A DNA stretch of 59,319 nt from positions 176,144,233 to 176,203,551 of the forward strand of contig JBOZIK010000001.1 in the NCBI GenBank assembly GCA_051453625.1, given 5' to 3'. This document shows positions 32,801-46,000 of the stretch, piece by piece. The stretch's first letter is position 1, and every line of letters begins with the position of its first letter. Below the pieces are notes generated by a model. It worked only from the letters and a program-made list of their open reading frames with translations. It made no database searches and was not told the DNA's origin. Made by a program: the position numbers and the translations under genes. The DNA is from Welwitschia mirabilis (Eukaryota > Gnetophyta > Gnetopsida > Welwitschiales).

Positions 32801-33869
32801 ATGAAGACCATGATATCTTCCTAATAACAGTTAAGATAAAAGATCCTTATAGGGTCACCAATCATACAACTAAGATGAGGAAATATTACTTTGATAAAAT
32901 TTTAACAAAACAGTTCAAAATATTTTTTTTCTTATATCTATCCATGTTCTATGAATATAGACTTATAATAAATCAAAAATAATATGTTGCAACCTTGCGT
33001 ATAAAATATATTAATGGAACAATAATTTAATAATAATAAACTTATTTAAATAGTATTTTTTAATGCATATCCCATAATTATAAACACGAAAACATAAAGT
33101 TTTTTATTATGTCCATAGGGACCCGTAGGATCTATGGAATGGAAAACATTACAAGTTAAAATAATTTGAATATAGCCTCAAAATAATAACCAAGATAAAG
33201 TGAAATTAGTTCAAACAAACATACAAATTGTCTATATTTATGTTACATTCTACTCTTAACAAAGAAGTTTAATAGCACAAAAGAAAAACATGTTCTTTCT
33301 ATTTAATGCATTTAGTTAAAGGTAACATGCATGTTTGCTGCTTTCTTGAGATGTTTTATCATTTTCTTCTTTTAAATGGAAGATGATGATATATTGACTC
33401 TTACTTTGCTAATTAGTCCTTTAATTTCAACTAAAATTTTAACATTTAAATGAAAGAATCCTTTAATATAGTCCCCCCTCTAATCATATCAAAATGAAGT
33501 CCCCTCCCCACCATTTAAGTTAGAGATGATTTCTTGTAATGCCTTTTATTAAATTTTCTTTTTAATTATATTTGTCTTACAATATTTTCAAAAATAGGAA
33601 CATTTACCTTTCATTTCTATAAACATTTTTTCCTTCAAAAAATTAGTCTTTATGTTGAATGCCTCTAACACGACCTTTAAAAATTTCATTCCATTAAAAT
33701 TTTAAAACCTTTGGACATAAGTTAGAAATTAACAAATTGTGTTAATCTCCAAAGTTATAACATATTAACTCTAAATCATAGCATCTCATATGGTATTTGG
33801 GATTTTACTTAAAATACAAAACATAAGAATTTATTTTGTACTTCCTCAAATTATTTCCATTAATGCTTT
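29845..33869. other. AT-rich intergenic DNA without recognisable gene
   Basis: Frames at 30072, 32302 and 32779 are short and motif-free. A minus-strand frame at about 31200-31520 stays readable for some 110 codons with a few stops (..KEFIKTLNMILEIIFDVFM..) and may be an unidentified fossil coding region. A (GAT)n microsatellite lies at 31905-31945. Confidence 0.4.
31905..31960. repeat. (GAT)n/(GATAAT)n microsatellite
   Basis: An imperfect run of GAT triplets interrupted by ATTATA and ACA, followed by GATAAT repeats. Confidence 0.85.
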
Positions 33870-35330
33870 GGAAGACCTAGCTAGAACTCCATAAAAAATA
33901 ATTGTAATGAAAATTACTTGAAAGGCTTTCTAATGAAAATTTTAATGCTAAATGCTTAATTTTTTATATCTTTTGATTAAGGAAAAAAGAGACTTTATAA
34001 AATTTGCAATTCTTCCATGCATGCATCTATCACATTTATAATGTTTGAAACATTTAAGAACAAACTATTTTTGAAAAGAAACCAATTATACTAGCTTTTA
34101 CTAAGAATATATTTATAGTCTTCATGTACACTTCCACAACACATGATTTTAATTTTATTAACATTTATTTTTAAACACAAATAATCATAAAATTCATCCA
34201 AAGTCTAAATCATCTCTTTCATATCTCTTTTAGCCATGGAAATCAATGTTTCATTACTACATAAAGGAAAAGATTTACTAGTAAGTAATCTATTTTAATA
34301 TAGTGATCTATAATAATACTATGCATTCATTCCTCTAATTCATTAATAAAAAAATTCAAATAAAGTAGAACAAAAGGGACATCCTTGTTTTAATCTAGTT
34401 CTTCTCAAAAATTTAAAATACATTTTTTGTATTAAAATCTTCAAATCTAAGGATAACTTCATATAATTTTTGAATGCTAGAAAGAATATTGGTATGCATA
34501 CATATATTGAACATATTCTATCATAATTTTCTTCAAAGTACTTCATCATAAACCTTTGAGAAATTTACAAAGAAAATGAAAATCTTCTTTCTTCGTTTCT
34601 TTACAAAATCCAAGTAGTAATGAAGAGTAACTAACTACTCAATCATAGAAATTACTTTTATTTTATTTTTCTCTACCCATTTGTAAAATATTATTTTTAA
34701 TATATTATTCAAAAGCTAAAAAAAATTGTTGATGGTAAAGAACTTATAATCATTCAAACATGATCTATTACCTTTTTTAAAGGGAATCATAGCTTTGATA
34801 CTTTTCCATGTTCTATCTAAAAAATTATAAGGACTCTAATTTAGTTTCTTCCATGTATCTTCATAAATAAGGTTTCTTGGTTATTTAAGCAACTTTTCAT
34901 AAATACAAAGTTTATGTATTTCTTACTTGTACTAATTTTTTGAGGACCCTCTACAACTTTGTTCAAATTTAGGTGGATGTTGGCATAAAAAACTAGCATA
35001 AATTTTTCCATTATCTTGGAATTAAAAAGAGTTTAAGAAGGAATTTAACTCCTTAAAGGAAAATTTAGAGTCTTCTTTCTTATGATTTTTAAAATAACTA
35101 TTAGAGGTTTTTTGGTTCATTTTTGTTTATCTAGATAAATTGAGCTAAATTGAGCTTGTCCCTTTTTTATAAAGATATACTTCTTATTTTAAATTAATCT
35201 CTTGTAAGCTTTATTGTGACATAATTTTGTTCACCTATATTCCTTTCTATTACCACTCTAGCATTTTTTTTTAATTCTCCATCAAATCATATTCTACTTA
35301 CTCTTCTTTATTTATGTCTACACACTTCCT
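33870..35330 (-). pseudogene. LINE-type reverse transcriptase remnant
   Basis: Reading the minus strand from right to left through frameshifts gives the LINE RT block order. A region like the 'PIFKGK.DP..YRPIS' block lies near 34750-34850. 'FVNFSKVYDEVL' (about 34540-34580) sits where families have F-D-F-S-K-A-F-D. 'RTRLKQGCPF.STLFEFF' (about 34345-34400) matches the G-V-K-Q-G-C-P-L-S-P-L-L-F block. 'MAKRDMKEMIQTLDEF..LKINVNKIKIM' (about 34110-34260) corresponds to the segment after the Y-A-D-D motif, which itself is not preserved. It would copy LINE RNA at nicked DNA if intact; it is clearly dead. Confidence 0.6.
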
Positions 35331-37324
35331 TGGAAACCTATAGTAGAGTTTGAAAAATGCCTTTGTATTAACTTTATCTATCTAATAATAATGCACTTCA
35401 TTGCAAGATCTTTATTTTAAATCTTAGATTTTGAAATTTTTACTTTATAACTTTTTAAGCGACTTGAAATAGTAAAATTAAAAATGTGATGTTTGGATTT
35501 AGCTAATGCATCATAAGCTTTAAAATTTTTAATTAGGTGAATACTTTGTTGATTAGCTAGAAGGCACGTAATGCAAGAATTTTCTTAGTTCCTTATAAAA
35601 GTGAAGTAAACCTAATTTTGGAGAAACTTTCATTCCATTAAAAATAAGAAGATCCATACTTTAGTATCATGAAAGAAATTATTTTTTCTCTATCATTAAA
35701 ATCTCGATCTTATGAAGATTAGACCTATTGATCATTAGAACAATCATCCATTCACTTATTAAATTGTTTCCATTTCAAACTAGCCTTTTAGCAACTCTTA
35801 TATTAATATCATAATAAATAAAAATATTTCCTTTATCTAAAATTTTTGAAATGCTATCTTTGAATGAATAAAGATAAATATCACTAGAGTTATATAAATG
35901 ATTATATAAGAAAGCACTTTTTTTATAAATAATAAAAAGATAAATAAAATTATTTAAATTAATGAGAGATTTTAAGTCATATGAACTTTTTATGCTTACT
36001 AATAAAAATAATATCAATAAAGTATTGGATATTATTTTGATAATGTAAATGCTTCTAACAAAATATTTACCTCATTTACTTTTCCTATGATTAAAAATTT
36101 AAAAACAAAAAAAAAACCACAATATGAGGTTCTTTTGAATATTTATCTTTTTGTGTTTTAGCAAAAATAAAGATATCAAAATCATTAACAAAACAATACA
36201 TCTAAATCTATTACATTGTTTCAAAGCATCATTAGTACTAAATAAGTTATAGCATAAGCCTTTTATGCATTTTTTGGAACTCTGTCTTATCTAATTACTA
36301 CTACATTTTTTTTAGTTAAATATGAAATTATTTCTTCTTCTATAATAGATTTTACTTTTTGCATTCTTTTTCTTTCAACATAATGTCATTTTTTAGGAGA
36401 TCATCATTAACCTATTATATTTTCCCTTTTAAGTTGCTTTAATGATTACATATATAGATTTAAGGTTTTAAATATTCAAATTTAATAATAATATGCTCAC
36501 ATAAATTACCTTTTCTTCCCATTCTGTAAATCATTATTATTGGTTAATCTAGAATAAACATCTCCTTTTGAAATAATTCTAACATCTTTATTGATAAATC
36601 TTATTTTTAATTTTCTAGAATTCTCACAATATAAAGATGATGAGATTTTTCCTTATTCTCCTCTTTATCGTAAAGATCCTCATAGATCAATGTATTCATA
36701 TCATCTTTACCTTTATCTTTGAAAAATTATTCCTTTTAATATAATGCAAAAATATTTTCTTATAAGTTATTTTTAAAGTTTAAGCCTTATCCATCATCTT
36801 TTTATAATGGGTATCATTGTTTGAAGATAATTTTGTCATTAGTCATTATAGAACCTTAAGTTGTGTTGACAACCTCAAGTTGTTGATCCATCTCCATCCA
36901 TTGTGATTTTAAAATAAAAATCATCTTTTCTTCTATTTTTGATGAATCTTCACAACAATGATTTTTTTGCATGACTAAACTCATATATGCTTAATAACAT
37001 GTTTTGTAATGTCTTTCTCTCTTACGTATTCAAAACATCTAAAGATGAAGCATTTTTACTAATTTGAATGCTATAATTCCACTTAATTCCATCATTTTGG
37101 GCTTTGAAGCTTGTGATTCACTATGAAAAAGCCTCCCCTCTAAGGTTAAAAAAATAATATAGAGCCTACAATGCTATTATTTTACTCTTATATGTTTTTA
37201 AAACTTTTGCAACCATTAAGAAGTAATTATATTGAAGCCAAAAATAAAAGAAATGAAATTTCCTAAATATAGTAGATAAAAAGTATTTAAATAAATTTGA
37301 ATACCTAGATAAGTCTTCAAGATA
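35331..37324. other. AT-rich DNA, possibly more LINE sequence
   Basis: Lys/Ile/Asn-rich minus-strand frames are frequent here and could be upstream parts of the LINE, but nothing diagnostic (such as an endonuclease motif) is readable. Short frames at 35775-36017 and 37166-37399 lack motifs. Confidence 0.35.
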
Positions 37325-37535
37325 TATTCCCCCTGTGTTTGAATTTTTAGATAAATTAACTAGCATATCATAAGGATTATGCATAATTAAGTAATTCATT
37401 TTAATGGCTAAGATGGCTATGCTACTAAGTAAACTTGAGGAATTGACATAATTTAAACATTAGTTTTAGATACCATGGTGGTTGTCCTCTTAAGGGAAGT
37501 ATGATCACAAAAATTTTCAAGTTTCATATTCATTA
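37325..37535 (+). mobile_element. SINE family I fragments (two 3' parts)
   Basis: 37325-37435 matches the family from after box B (attatgcataattaagtaattcatttt, atggctatgctact). 37470-37535 repeats the last third (accatggtggttgtcctctt..gtatgatcac). The heads are missing or unreadable. Confidence 0.45.
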
Positions 37536-38654
37536 TAAATTACCGTTTAATTTACTTTGGTATGAAGATACTATTGTAATGACTATGGTGGCTTATACAA
37601 GATTTACTAAAATTCTCATAAATGAGTTTTATAGTATTGTAAAATTTATGCTAATTATAAACCATATATGTTAGATGCATATCAACTTGAAATGTATATT
37701 CCATCTTATTACTAGTGATTTATTACACTAAAAAATAATGTCAATAAGTCATGAATGAAATGGAGCGATCATTGAGTAATGTTATAGACTTAGATTTGAT
37801 GGAGAGAGTTTCATGAATTTTGTGTCTAAATAAGTTATTTATCATAAAAAACTATTTATGATGATTTGAGTGTAAATTAGCCTCCTTTGGCTCATCTTAA
37901 GTTGGAATTTAAAAATGATAAAAATTCTTTTACATAAATAAACTAGAAGATCCAAGTGTATGTTTTAATGTACACCCATTATGTACTAACTATCCAAAAT
38001 TATCTCCTTTTAAATACTCTAAATAGGATGAAGTAATACATTTGCATTGCTTTACATATTATACATATTAATTCATAACCATTAATTATTTATATAATAT
38101 ATGCCGAAAGAAATTTGAGACTTTTCAAAGATTTGTGGTTACATCTTAAACTTCCTAAGTGGAGACATTATTAAATAATATTTCATAAAAGATAAGTCTG
38201 ATATAGCTATAAAATCAACTGGAAAATTATGTTATAATCCATTAAATATTCAAAAATAATCATGCATATTCTCTTTATGAGTTATCATTATCTATTGTGT
38301 GAATGATTTTTTTCCTCTTTTTCTTATGAATAATTCTTGAAATTTTGTAAATAAACGATTGATGATAAATAATAATCTAACATAAGTTTGCATATTATTC
38401 CATGGAATCTAATCATGACATGTTATTTACCATGTTGATGAATTATAAGACTTACTTTCCAAATCAAAAAAGTAGATATCATGGATTTTAAAAGCCTAAA
38501 TGTATTACAAATATAAGTTTAGTAGTATACTTTCATGATACACATTTACTTTGTGATACTTAGTTATTCCATCAGTATTATAAATTAGTTATAATAACTA
38601 ACTTTTCGTTATCATATTATTAATTATTATTAAAAGTAATAACCCTTTGTTTGC

Positions 38655-38850
38655 TAATGGAATGGTAGTTCAATTGATGAGACATTTGTCCTTCATTTAG
38701 AAGGTCAAAGGCTTGAAGCTTTAGATAAATTAATTGAAATACTATAAGGCCTTAAGTGTAATTAAACCATTTGTTTAGGTAATCATGGTGGCTATACTCC
38801 TAAGAGAATGTATGATCACTAAACATTTTAAGTTTTAGATCCTCACACTT
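38655..38850 (+). mobile_element. SINE family I copy
   Basis: The head ATGGTAGTTCAATTGATGAG and box B region GTCAAAGGCTTGAAGC are followed by the body 'taattaaaccatttgtttaggtaatcatggtgg' and 'gtatgatcactaaac'. There is no clear target-site duplication. Confidence 0.65.
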
Positions 38851-38917
38851 TCCCTTAATTATTGCATCAATCCTTATCCCCAATAAGTAATTATTTATTT
38901 ACTAATGGGTTGATATT

Positions 38918-39085
38918 TCTATTAGGAGTGCACTAGTGGTTTATTAAGGACGTCTTAGATTCAAAATTCGAACTCCTTTATAGGTACACTATGAGGCTCT
39001 AAGCATAATTAAATCATTCATTTAGATGACTGTGATGCTTTTATTCTTCAAGAAACATACAATAACTAAAAGTTTTAATTAAAAA
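38918..39085 (+). mobile_element. SINE family I copy
   Basis: Box A region is weak (attaggagtgcactagtgg), box B is TTCAAAATTCGAACTCC, and the body (gcataattaaatcattcatttagatgact) is the best match to the copy at 2789. Its 5' end is uncertain. Confidence 0.6.
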
Positions 39086-39531
39086 TTATCCCTTATGATC
39101 CTTTATTTGTAATAGAAATAGTAATTTAAGTAATATATAGATTATGTAACTCTTAATTTTTAGTAATACATTTTGCTTTAATTCACTTGTTCATGCTTTG
39201 TAATATTTTAACAAGTGTAGTGTAACATAAAAAATTTCCTTTACTGAAATTATGTTTTACTATAAACTATTGTTTTTCTTCAATTCTAAACATGAAATTA
39301 TTTTTGTGCTCTTTATAATTTAATAAGTATCATATTACTCCTAAATCTTTCAATCCAACCTTAAAATGATTACTTGCAACTATTTTAGCTTTTTTATATA
39401 TAGTCTCTAGTGTTTAATCCATTTCTTCGTATGGTGTTATATAATATGTTTTTAATGATATGAAATATTTGATTGTATTTATATTTTCTTGAAATAAATT
39501 TTTCCTTTTAATATAAAAAGGCCAATAAGAT

Positions 39532-39721
39532 TGTAATCCAACTAGTGGGACATTTGTTCTCCATGTAGGAGGTTGTACATTTAAGGCTTTAGATGCCATA
39601 TTTAGCATGCTATGAGACCTGAGGTGTAATGAAGTCACTTATCTAGGTGATCATGGTGGTCATACTTCTAGGTATAGTATGATAGCTAAACTTTTAGGTT
39701 TAAAATCCCCCTTTTTAATTT
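39532..39721 (+). mobile_element. SINE family I copy with 8-bp TSD
   Basis: 190 bp from TGTAATCCAACTAGTGG to the T-rich 3' end. The perfect repeat AATAAGAT at 39524-39531 and 39722-39729 delimits it. It is the third copy within about 1.1 kb, so SINEs are clustered here. Confidence 0.75.
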
Positions 39722-40222
39722 AATAAGATATGTATATCTTCCAAAATAAGATGTTACACGATATACTATTAAATACAAATGAGAAACTAGAAATCTCAAT
39801 TTATGTTATCTAGAGAAACTTAAAAGGGATATCTCAAGTTAATAATGCAATAAGAATTGAGATAATTTTAATATAAATCTGAATCCTAAAGATGGAAGAT
39901 GGTAAAAATATATATTGATAGAAATATTCAAGTAATTAGTTAGTGGTGTTAAGGATATTTAACATGTTAATAATACTAAATTCAGATTATGTCAATTCTT
40001 ACCTTCATTATTAATGCCTTTCTTCTAGCATATAGATTTTTAAATTCAAGTGTTCATTTCATACACTAATACCCTTGTTACAAGAGACACGCAAAGAGAA
40101 GATAAAGATATAGATAAAAATCTATATTTTTCAAAATCTATAGAAATTATAATATAAAATATAAAGCTATACACATGATATTAATATTTTAGTCATAACA
40201 TGAATAGTAAAAAAATAATTAT

Positions 40223-40423
40223 GGAAGGATATCAAACTTGAAACCATTACTAATTGTATCTTCTTTAGAAGTGTAACTATCATGATGGCTCAACAAAATG
40301 ATTTTAATAACTTCTGATGCCTAGAGGGACTCATAGTATGTCAATTATGAGCATTCAAACATTTGAATCCATGACCTTTTAAGTGAAGAATGAGTATTCC
40401 ACAAGTTAGAATACCACTTCATT
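40223..40423 (-). mobile_element. SINE family I copy, antisense, inside duplication copy A
   Basis: On the minus strand: head ATTCTAACTTGTGGAATACTC, box B-like GGTCATGGATTCAAAT, and body ending GATACAATTAGTAATGG. Flanks 40206-40222 and 40424-40440 match at 15 of 17 positions, a long target-site duplication. The orthologous copy is at 50790-51008, so it inserted before the duplication. Confidence 0.75.
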
Positions 40424-40613
40424 AGTAAATAAATAACTATAATAAGGATATCCAAATCTAATTAAAAAATATAAATATCCCAAGAAGATAGTGGAAAAAA
40501 TATAAAAATAAGAAACATAAAAATTATAAAATAAAGTTTTAATAAATATTTAAATTTCAAGAAAACACTATAAAAACTAATCATGATAAGAAGGTATATA
40601 AAAAATAATAGTA

Positions 40614-40710
40614 TTATCTCCTTGGATAGATCTTGATGGGAGAGTAGTGTTCCTGTTACTTTGTAGTTATGAGTTTAATTCTTTGAAAAGTGTTTCAACA
40701 AAGGAAAAAT
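40614..40710 (+). mobile_element. SINE family II copy with 9-bp TSD, absent from duplication copy B
   Basis: A 97-bp unit beginning TTATCTCCTTGG with the T-arm TATGAGTTTAATTC and tail caaaggaaaaat. ATAATAGTA is perfectly repeated at 40605-40613 and 40711-40719. Copy B has an empty site at about 51183-51195 (aaaaaataataataaacaa), which proves the insertion and its limits. Confidence 0.85.
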
Positions 40711-42065
40711 ATAATAGTAAATAATCCAATAAATATGAAAATGCATGTAGCACCATAATAATAAAAGGTGAGTGCATTTTAAGAAGTACATATAGAAATG
40801 AAGATATATAATCACTATGCTTTAGAAGAATTTACTTTTAATTAAAATGAAATGCTTGAAAACGTTATTAATATTTGTGGATCAATAATCATAAAAATTT
40901 TAAACAAATCAAAATTATACATTTTTAATCTTATATTATCCATTTTGACTTAAATAGGAAGAGGAAAAGATGTCCTATATCATATCAATTCTCACTTTTA
41001 GAATTTAACTTTTAGTTTTGATTCTTATTATTTATTATTTATAACTTATTATCTCTTTAACATTCATCATTATAAGATTAATTTAAGTAAAATTTAAATT
41101 CTATTATTACTCCCTACATCACTCTTTATAGATATTATGCTATTTTTTATTATCACCTTTTCCAAGGATGGTAATCTATTATACTCGTTTTACATTAGAT
41201 ATTATGCTTCTCACTTCATATTTTCTTATTGTTATATCATTATATTATGCAAAGTAATGTTATAAATTTTTAACACTTAAATCCAATAGATATACTCCAT
41301 TTACAATCCTATTTTTATCTTTAATTAATAATTAAAACAAAACTACTTGAAATTTTTCTTTACAAAGAAATAAACTCATGTAATATAAACATCATCATAT
41401 GTAATTAGTTTAAATTCTGATTTTGATTTATCTTAATAATGTAGGATTATTAATAGTTCAACTTTTCGATAATGTTAATAAATTTTACCATTAAAAGTTG
41501 TCCATATGTTATGTATCACATTCTAAACATCATTACCATAAATTTGAAATGGATATAATTAAGGTTAAGTATAGAAATAACATACATTCTTAATATAAGA
41601 ATTACATTGTTCAGGATAAATTTCAAACAAATCCACTTAAATTATCATTTTATCCACAAAACACATAAATGAGTATAATAAAAGTATTTAATGTACTCAA
41701 GATTATAAGTAATGAAACACCAAATAAATCACTTTTATATTAAATATAATTATTAATGGTTTTCATTACTCAATCTAAGATGTAGTGCTTTAACGGTATT
41801 TTTCTAAGTAAATATATGCTTCCAAATCAATAAAGTTCATTACAAAAGAATCATTCCTTTATCACTACCATAATTATGGATTAATTAAATTATTATAGTA
41901 AAATAATACATTTATTATGATTTAATGTAAATTCATTGATTTCTATCATAATTGATGTTGCAGAGTAATGAGTAACGAAAAACTAGCTTGGTTAATCATG
42001 GCCATACTTGTCACACCATGAGAATGTTTTGGACATGGATTCAAGATAACAAAAACTAGTTTGGA

Positions 42066-42896
42066 GTTATTTCGTTTAACTAATTGATTTTCCTAACTAA
42101 TAAATAAGGTAATTTAGGTTACAATGAAATGAAATAATGAACTTCAACATTCACATGCATATAAAAAGAAGATGGGTGATATCATCTACAATGCTAATAA
42201 CTTATCACGTTATTGAATCTATGAATGGAATACATACTACAAGACAAAATTAAGAAAATAATTCACCTTAAGAATCGGATTGCCCATTGAACTACTTATA
42301 TACAAAGAAAGTTGATATTAAAATAAAAAATGCTAAAATGAAAAGTGAGGAGGATGGAGGGAAACTAACTTATGCATTTAACTAACAAATCTTGTACTTG
42401 CATTCATTTCTAATAAATACAAGTAGGTATAAGAAAATAAAATTCAAAAAATCTAAGCTAAAAAACCTCCTTTAGATGCATTTTGACATTATTTCATTAC
42501 TTCAACAATGAAGCATTGAATGGATTGCAAATCATGAAACCAAATTGAAGATGCTAAAGAATAACACAAACCAATCTTTATTGAATAGAAAAATAGAAGT
42601 ACATGAATAATTGAATGAATTTAACCAATTAAATTACAACATCCACATATCTCTTTCCAATCAAAAGGATTACATTATAATGGAGTTCTAAAGGAATTTT
42701 TAAAAAACTAATAATAAACATTGTGTTAAACTAAACATGGTGCGAAAGTATTTAGAATAGAAATGGACTTGACATAATTTGTATTATTTGAATTCTTATC
42801 ATTTTCTTGAAATTTCATATCACCAATCCCATTGCCTATTCTTAGCACATGCTAAATATTGAATACTTGTTATAGGTATTTTGCAGGTAGTTAAAC
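42066..42896. other. AT-rich intergenic DNA without recognisable gene
   Basis: Nothing supported. If the 2.3-kb duplication were an LTR pair, a primer-binding site would be expected right here, and none is visible. Confidence 0.45.
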
Positions 42897-43067
42897 TTTT
42901 ATTGCTAAGAAATAGATAAAGATATCTCATTATTGGAATATAGAACATGTGTTATTGTTACTTAGTAATTTTGTAGTTGCAATTTCTATTGCCAAGAAAT
43001 AAATATAGATGTCTCATTACTAGACTATAGAATGTCTTATTATTACTTTATAATTTTGTAATTGCAA
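42897..43067. repeat. tandem duplication, 2 x about 86 bp
   Basis: 42897-42982 and 42983-43067 share ttctattgc.aagaaata.ata.agat.tctcatta and end in ttttgtagttgcaa / ttttgtaattgcaa. Several substitutions separate them, so it is older than the 54-bp duplication at 4792. Confidence 0.75.
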
Positions 43068-46000
43068 CATATATGCATATTTAATGATGAGTGACAGTCC
43101 TTGTTATCACAACCATATTGATGAGTGATATTCTATAATAATTCTATTCTTCATTATTATCAGTGTTAAGCTAATTAATCTATAATTAGTTATAGTGCTT
43201 GTTTCCATATAATAAATTTATCAATGGATAAATTTCTCTATAATAATTTTGCATATTTTACTAAGTTATTATAGCTTATCACAAGATTATCACTAGACAA
43301 TAAGCTTGTGATTAAAATAAACGAATAATACTATTACTTTATAAATTTTTTAAAAATAATTTCATGAAATTACTTTTGCTTCCAAATGCATTTATGGACT
43401 ATAATTTAGAGTTTTATTTGGTTTGAATTTCATGATAAAATCATCTGTTAAAATTAAAATTTTATAATGCTATCATAGTTTCTTTTCTATTTTGTGATGG
43501 CCCCTTCATTACATACTAATTAATATTTGAATTTAAACTTATTTAACTAATTCATGATAATGTAAAATATTACTAAGAAAGAAACAATGTGTGTAATAGT
43601 AAAAAGGGCTATCAGTAGATGCATATAAGAATGAAATACATAATGAAAAATTACAAAACGTGAATGGCATGATTACAAATCATTATAATTCTTTTACTTA
43701 CATAAACAATAAGAAGAAAAGGTACAAATTCAAGGAGATTTCATTTCTTAAGATTCTTCCCCTTCATCTACTAGTGATGGGCTTGGAATGCATCCAACTT
43801 CAATTTCCATATGCATTTGGATTTCTCTTATTTCACTAGTAAGATCGGTTATTTTGAAGTTCAAACCTAGTAATTATTACTATGAACGGTTGATGTTCCC
43901 TCTAATTTGCTAAAATTACTCTATGAAAAAAGTCATGAGGCTAGTATCTAAAATAAGGTGGTGCTTTTGGAGATTGTATTTGTCTTGCTCTATGAGGTAA
44001 ATTTCATTCAAATCCCTTTTTAACAAAGTGATCATTTGTGTTATTACCTTACAAGTTAGCTTGGGTACATTTTTGGCCCTTAAAATAATGTCCACCAAGA
44101 AAGGGAAAAATACAATAATAGATGGCTAAACTACTAATTTCATGAATTTAATAATAATATAAGAAAACTTATATGCTTTTGCACTCTATCAAGATCATAC
44201 CAGACTATCCTAAAATGTTATAAGTTTGGTTACATGTGTTGTAGGATGAATATTAGTGGTAGTAAGCCTAAGCAATACATGTACCAAAGGAGAGAGAGTC
44301 TAAATTGAGAGGTATTTTTCAAAGCTAAAGAGATAACCTCATCTCTTGTAAGAGCTTTAAAAAATTATAATTTTTTCTCCATCACAACGAATCAATGTAT
44401 AAAAATGTGCTCTTATATGGAATGATATAATTTTCTTAGAGAAATCCTTCTATGATTTTAATTTATATATGACTCACATGAGAGAAAATGATAATTTTCC
44501 ATTTTAGCTAATTATATCCTCTGGGCTACCTCATTTGTAAAGATATCTTTCTTGAGTTCCTTTTAAAAGCTTTCTTCAACTTAGCCATTTTAGATTTAAA
44601 AGATGTAAAAGTACGTTTCTCATTTGGTATTGCATTTTAAAGTGTGTAGTGAAAATGATAGGATGTCCAACTATATATGGGATTTGGAAGAATAAAACCC
44701 TAGAATAAGAGATCTGAAGATTTTTCTCATTCATTTTGGCATCAAGATATTTTCTCTTCACACTATAAAAGCTAGTCATGTTTAAAGTATTTACCTTAAC
44801 CATAAGGAGGGGTATGAAAAAGGTAAGGTTAGTGATTAGAGTTAAGTCATAATAAGGTAATTGTACTAGAAGGTACAACTAGATCACCTCATTTCAAGTA
44901 AGAAAATTAAAAAGAACTACCTTTGTAATTTGGTCACATTGCTATTTATTAGACTTATATACTAGTCTAGTTCTATTGAGAAATCCCACATAGGTCATTC
45001 AAAGAATATTAGACAAATTACACTGATCAAAGCAAAGCATGGAAGTGAAGATCTTTCATCAAATTGATTCTAAATAAAATAGTACATAACCACATGGATA
45101 AGCTCATATTAACCCATTAATTTGGAAGAATGATATATCAAGATATTAATAAGATTCTAGTATAGTCTTATTTAAACAATTAGAGGTTTTAAGATGATTC
45201 TTTCTATAGATTTAGATTCTCCTCCTAAGTAGTCCTTTTACTTGATTAATAATATTAATGTAGTAATTTATTCATGAATAAAACAAAGCTATCTTTAAAA
45301 CTAAAACCTCATTAAATATAAAAAGTAGAAAATGAAATTAAATATTCATGTACTAACTTCTAATCAAGATAATGGAAAAGCTTCTTATTTTTATTTTTTC
45401 AATATATAAAAAAATCATCTAGAAATATTATGCCTCGAGAAAGGCTTATACAGCTTAGAAAGGGATTTTTATTAATTCAAAAATAAGAATTTACTTTAAC
45501 CAACATACTTGTGGATACACCTATACACAATATATAAGTAACATCACATAGAGGAGAATAAATACCTATGACCATAGGCACTCTAGCCTAGGTTATTTCA
45601 AAATAAGATCCATTTATTTTTTCTAGTTTAAAAGCAGCATCTTAGAGCTAACTTAGGCCTGGTCTAAGAACCAACTAGTTTAGGTAAATATCTTATGCAT
45701 TATCATACTAAAGAAATTATATTTGAAGGGGAAATTATGTGCTTTTAGGACTCTCATGATTCCTAGCTAGAATCTTTAAGGGGTCTTAATGGGTTACGAC
45801 TAAGTAAATTAAGAAAAGACGTACAACCTTGGCCAAAATGATGTTTGGATGAATATATGACCCATGATCCTTTTAGTTCTTAAAACTTAATAAATGGTGT
45901 AGTTATTGAGAGGATGAGGGATAAGCTTATTTCTCAAGAGGGAAATAACCTAGATCACTAGATGAGATCCTTAAATAACCACTCAGTGGTGAAAAATGTA

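Larger units (their letters stand above)
39768..42065. repeat. 2.3-kb direct duplication, copy A
   Basis: Collinear with 50340-52548 over its full length. Shared blocks include 'atgttatct.gaga', 'gatatctcaagtta.taatg', 'tccattttgacttaaata' and 'tttggacatggattcaa'. Divergence is substantial (by eye about one in five bases with indels). It contains no gene. It carries SINE I in common with copy B and an extra SINE II that copy B lacks. Confidence 0.8.

Noticed and set aside
43916-44878. Minus frames of 60 and 100 codons
   Set aside because: Leu/Ile/Tyr/Lys-rich translations typical of AT-rich DNA with no motif, no intron signals and no repeat-family match.
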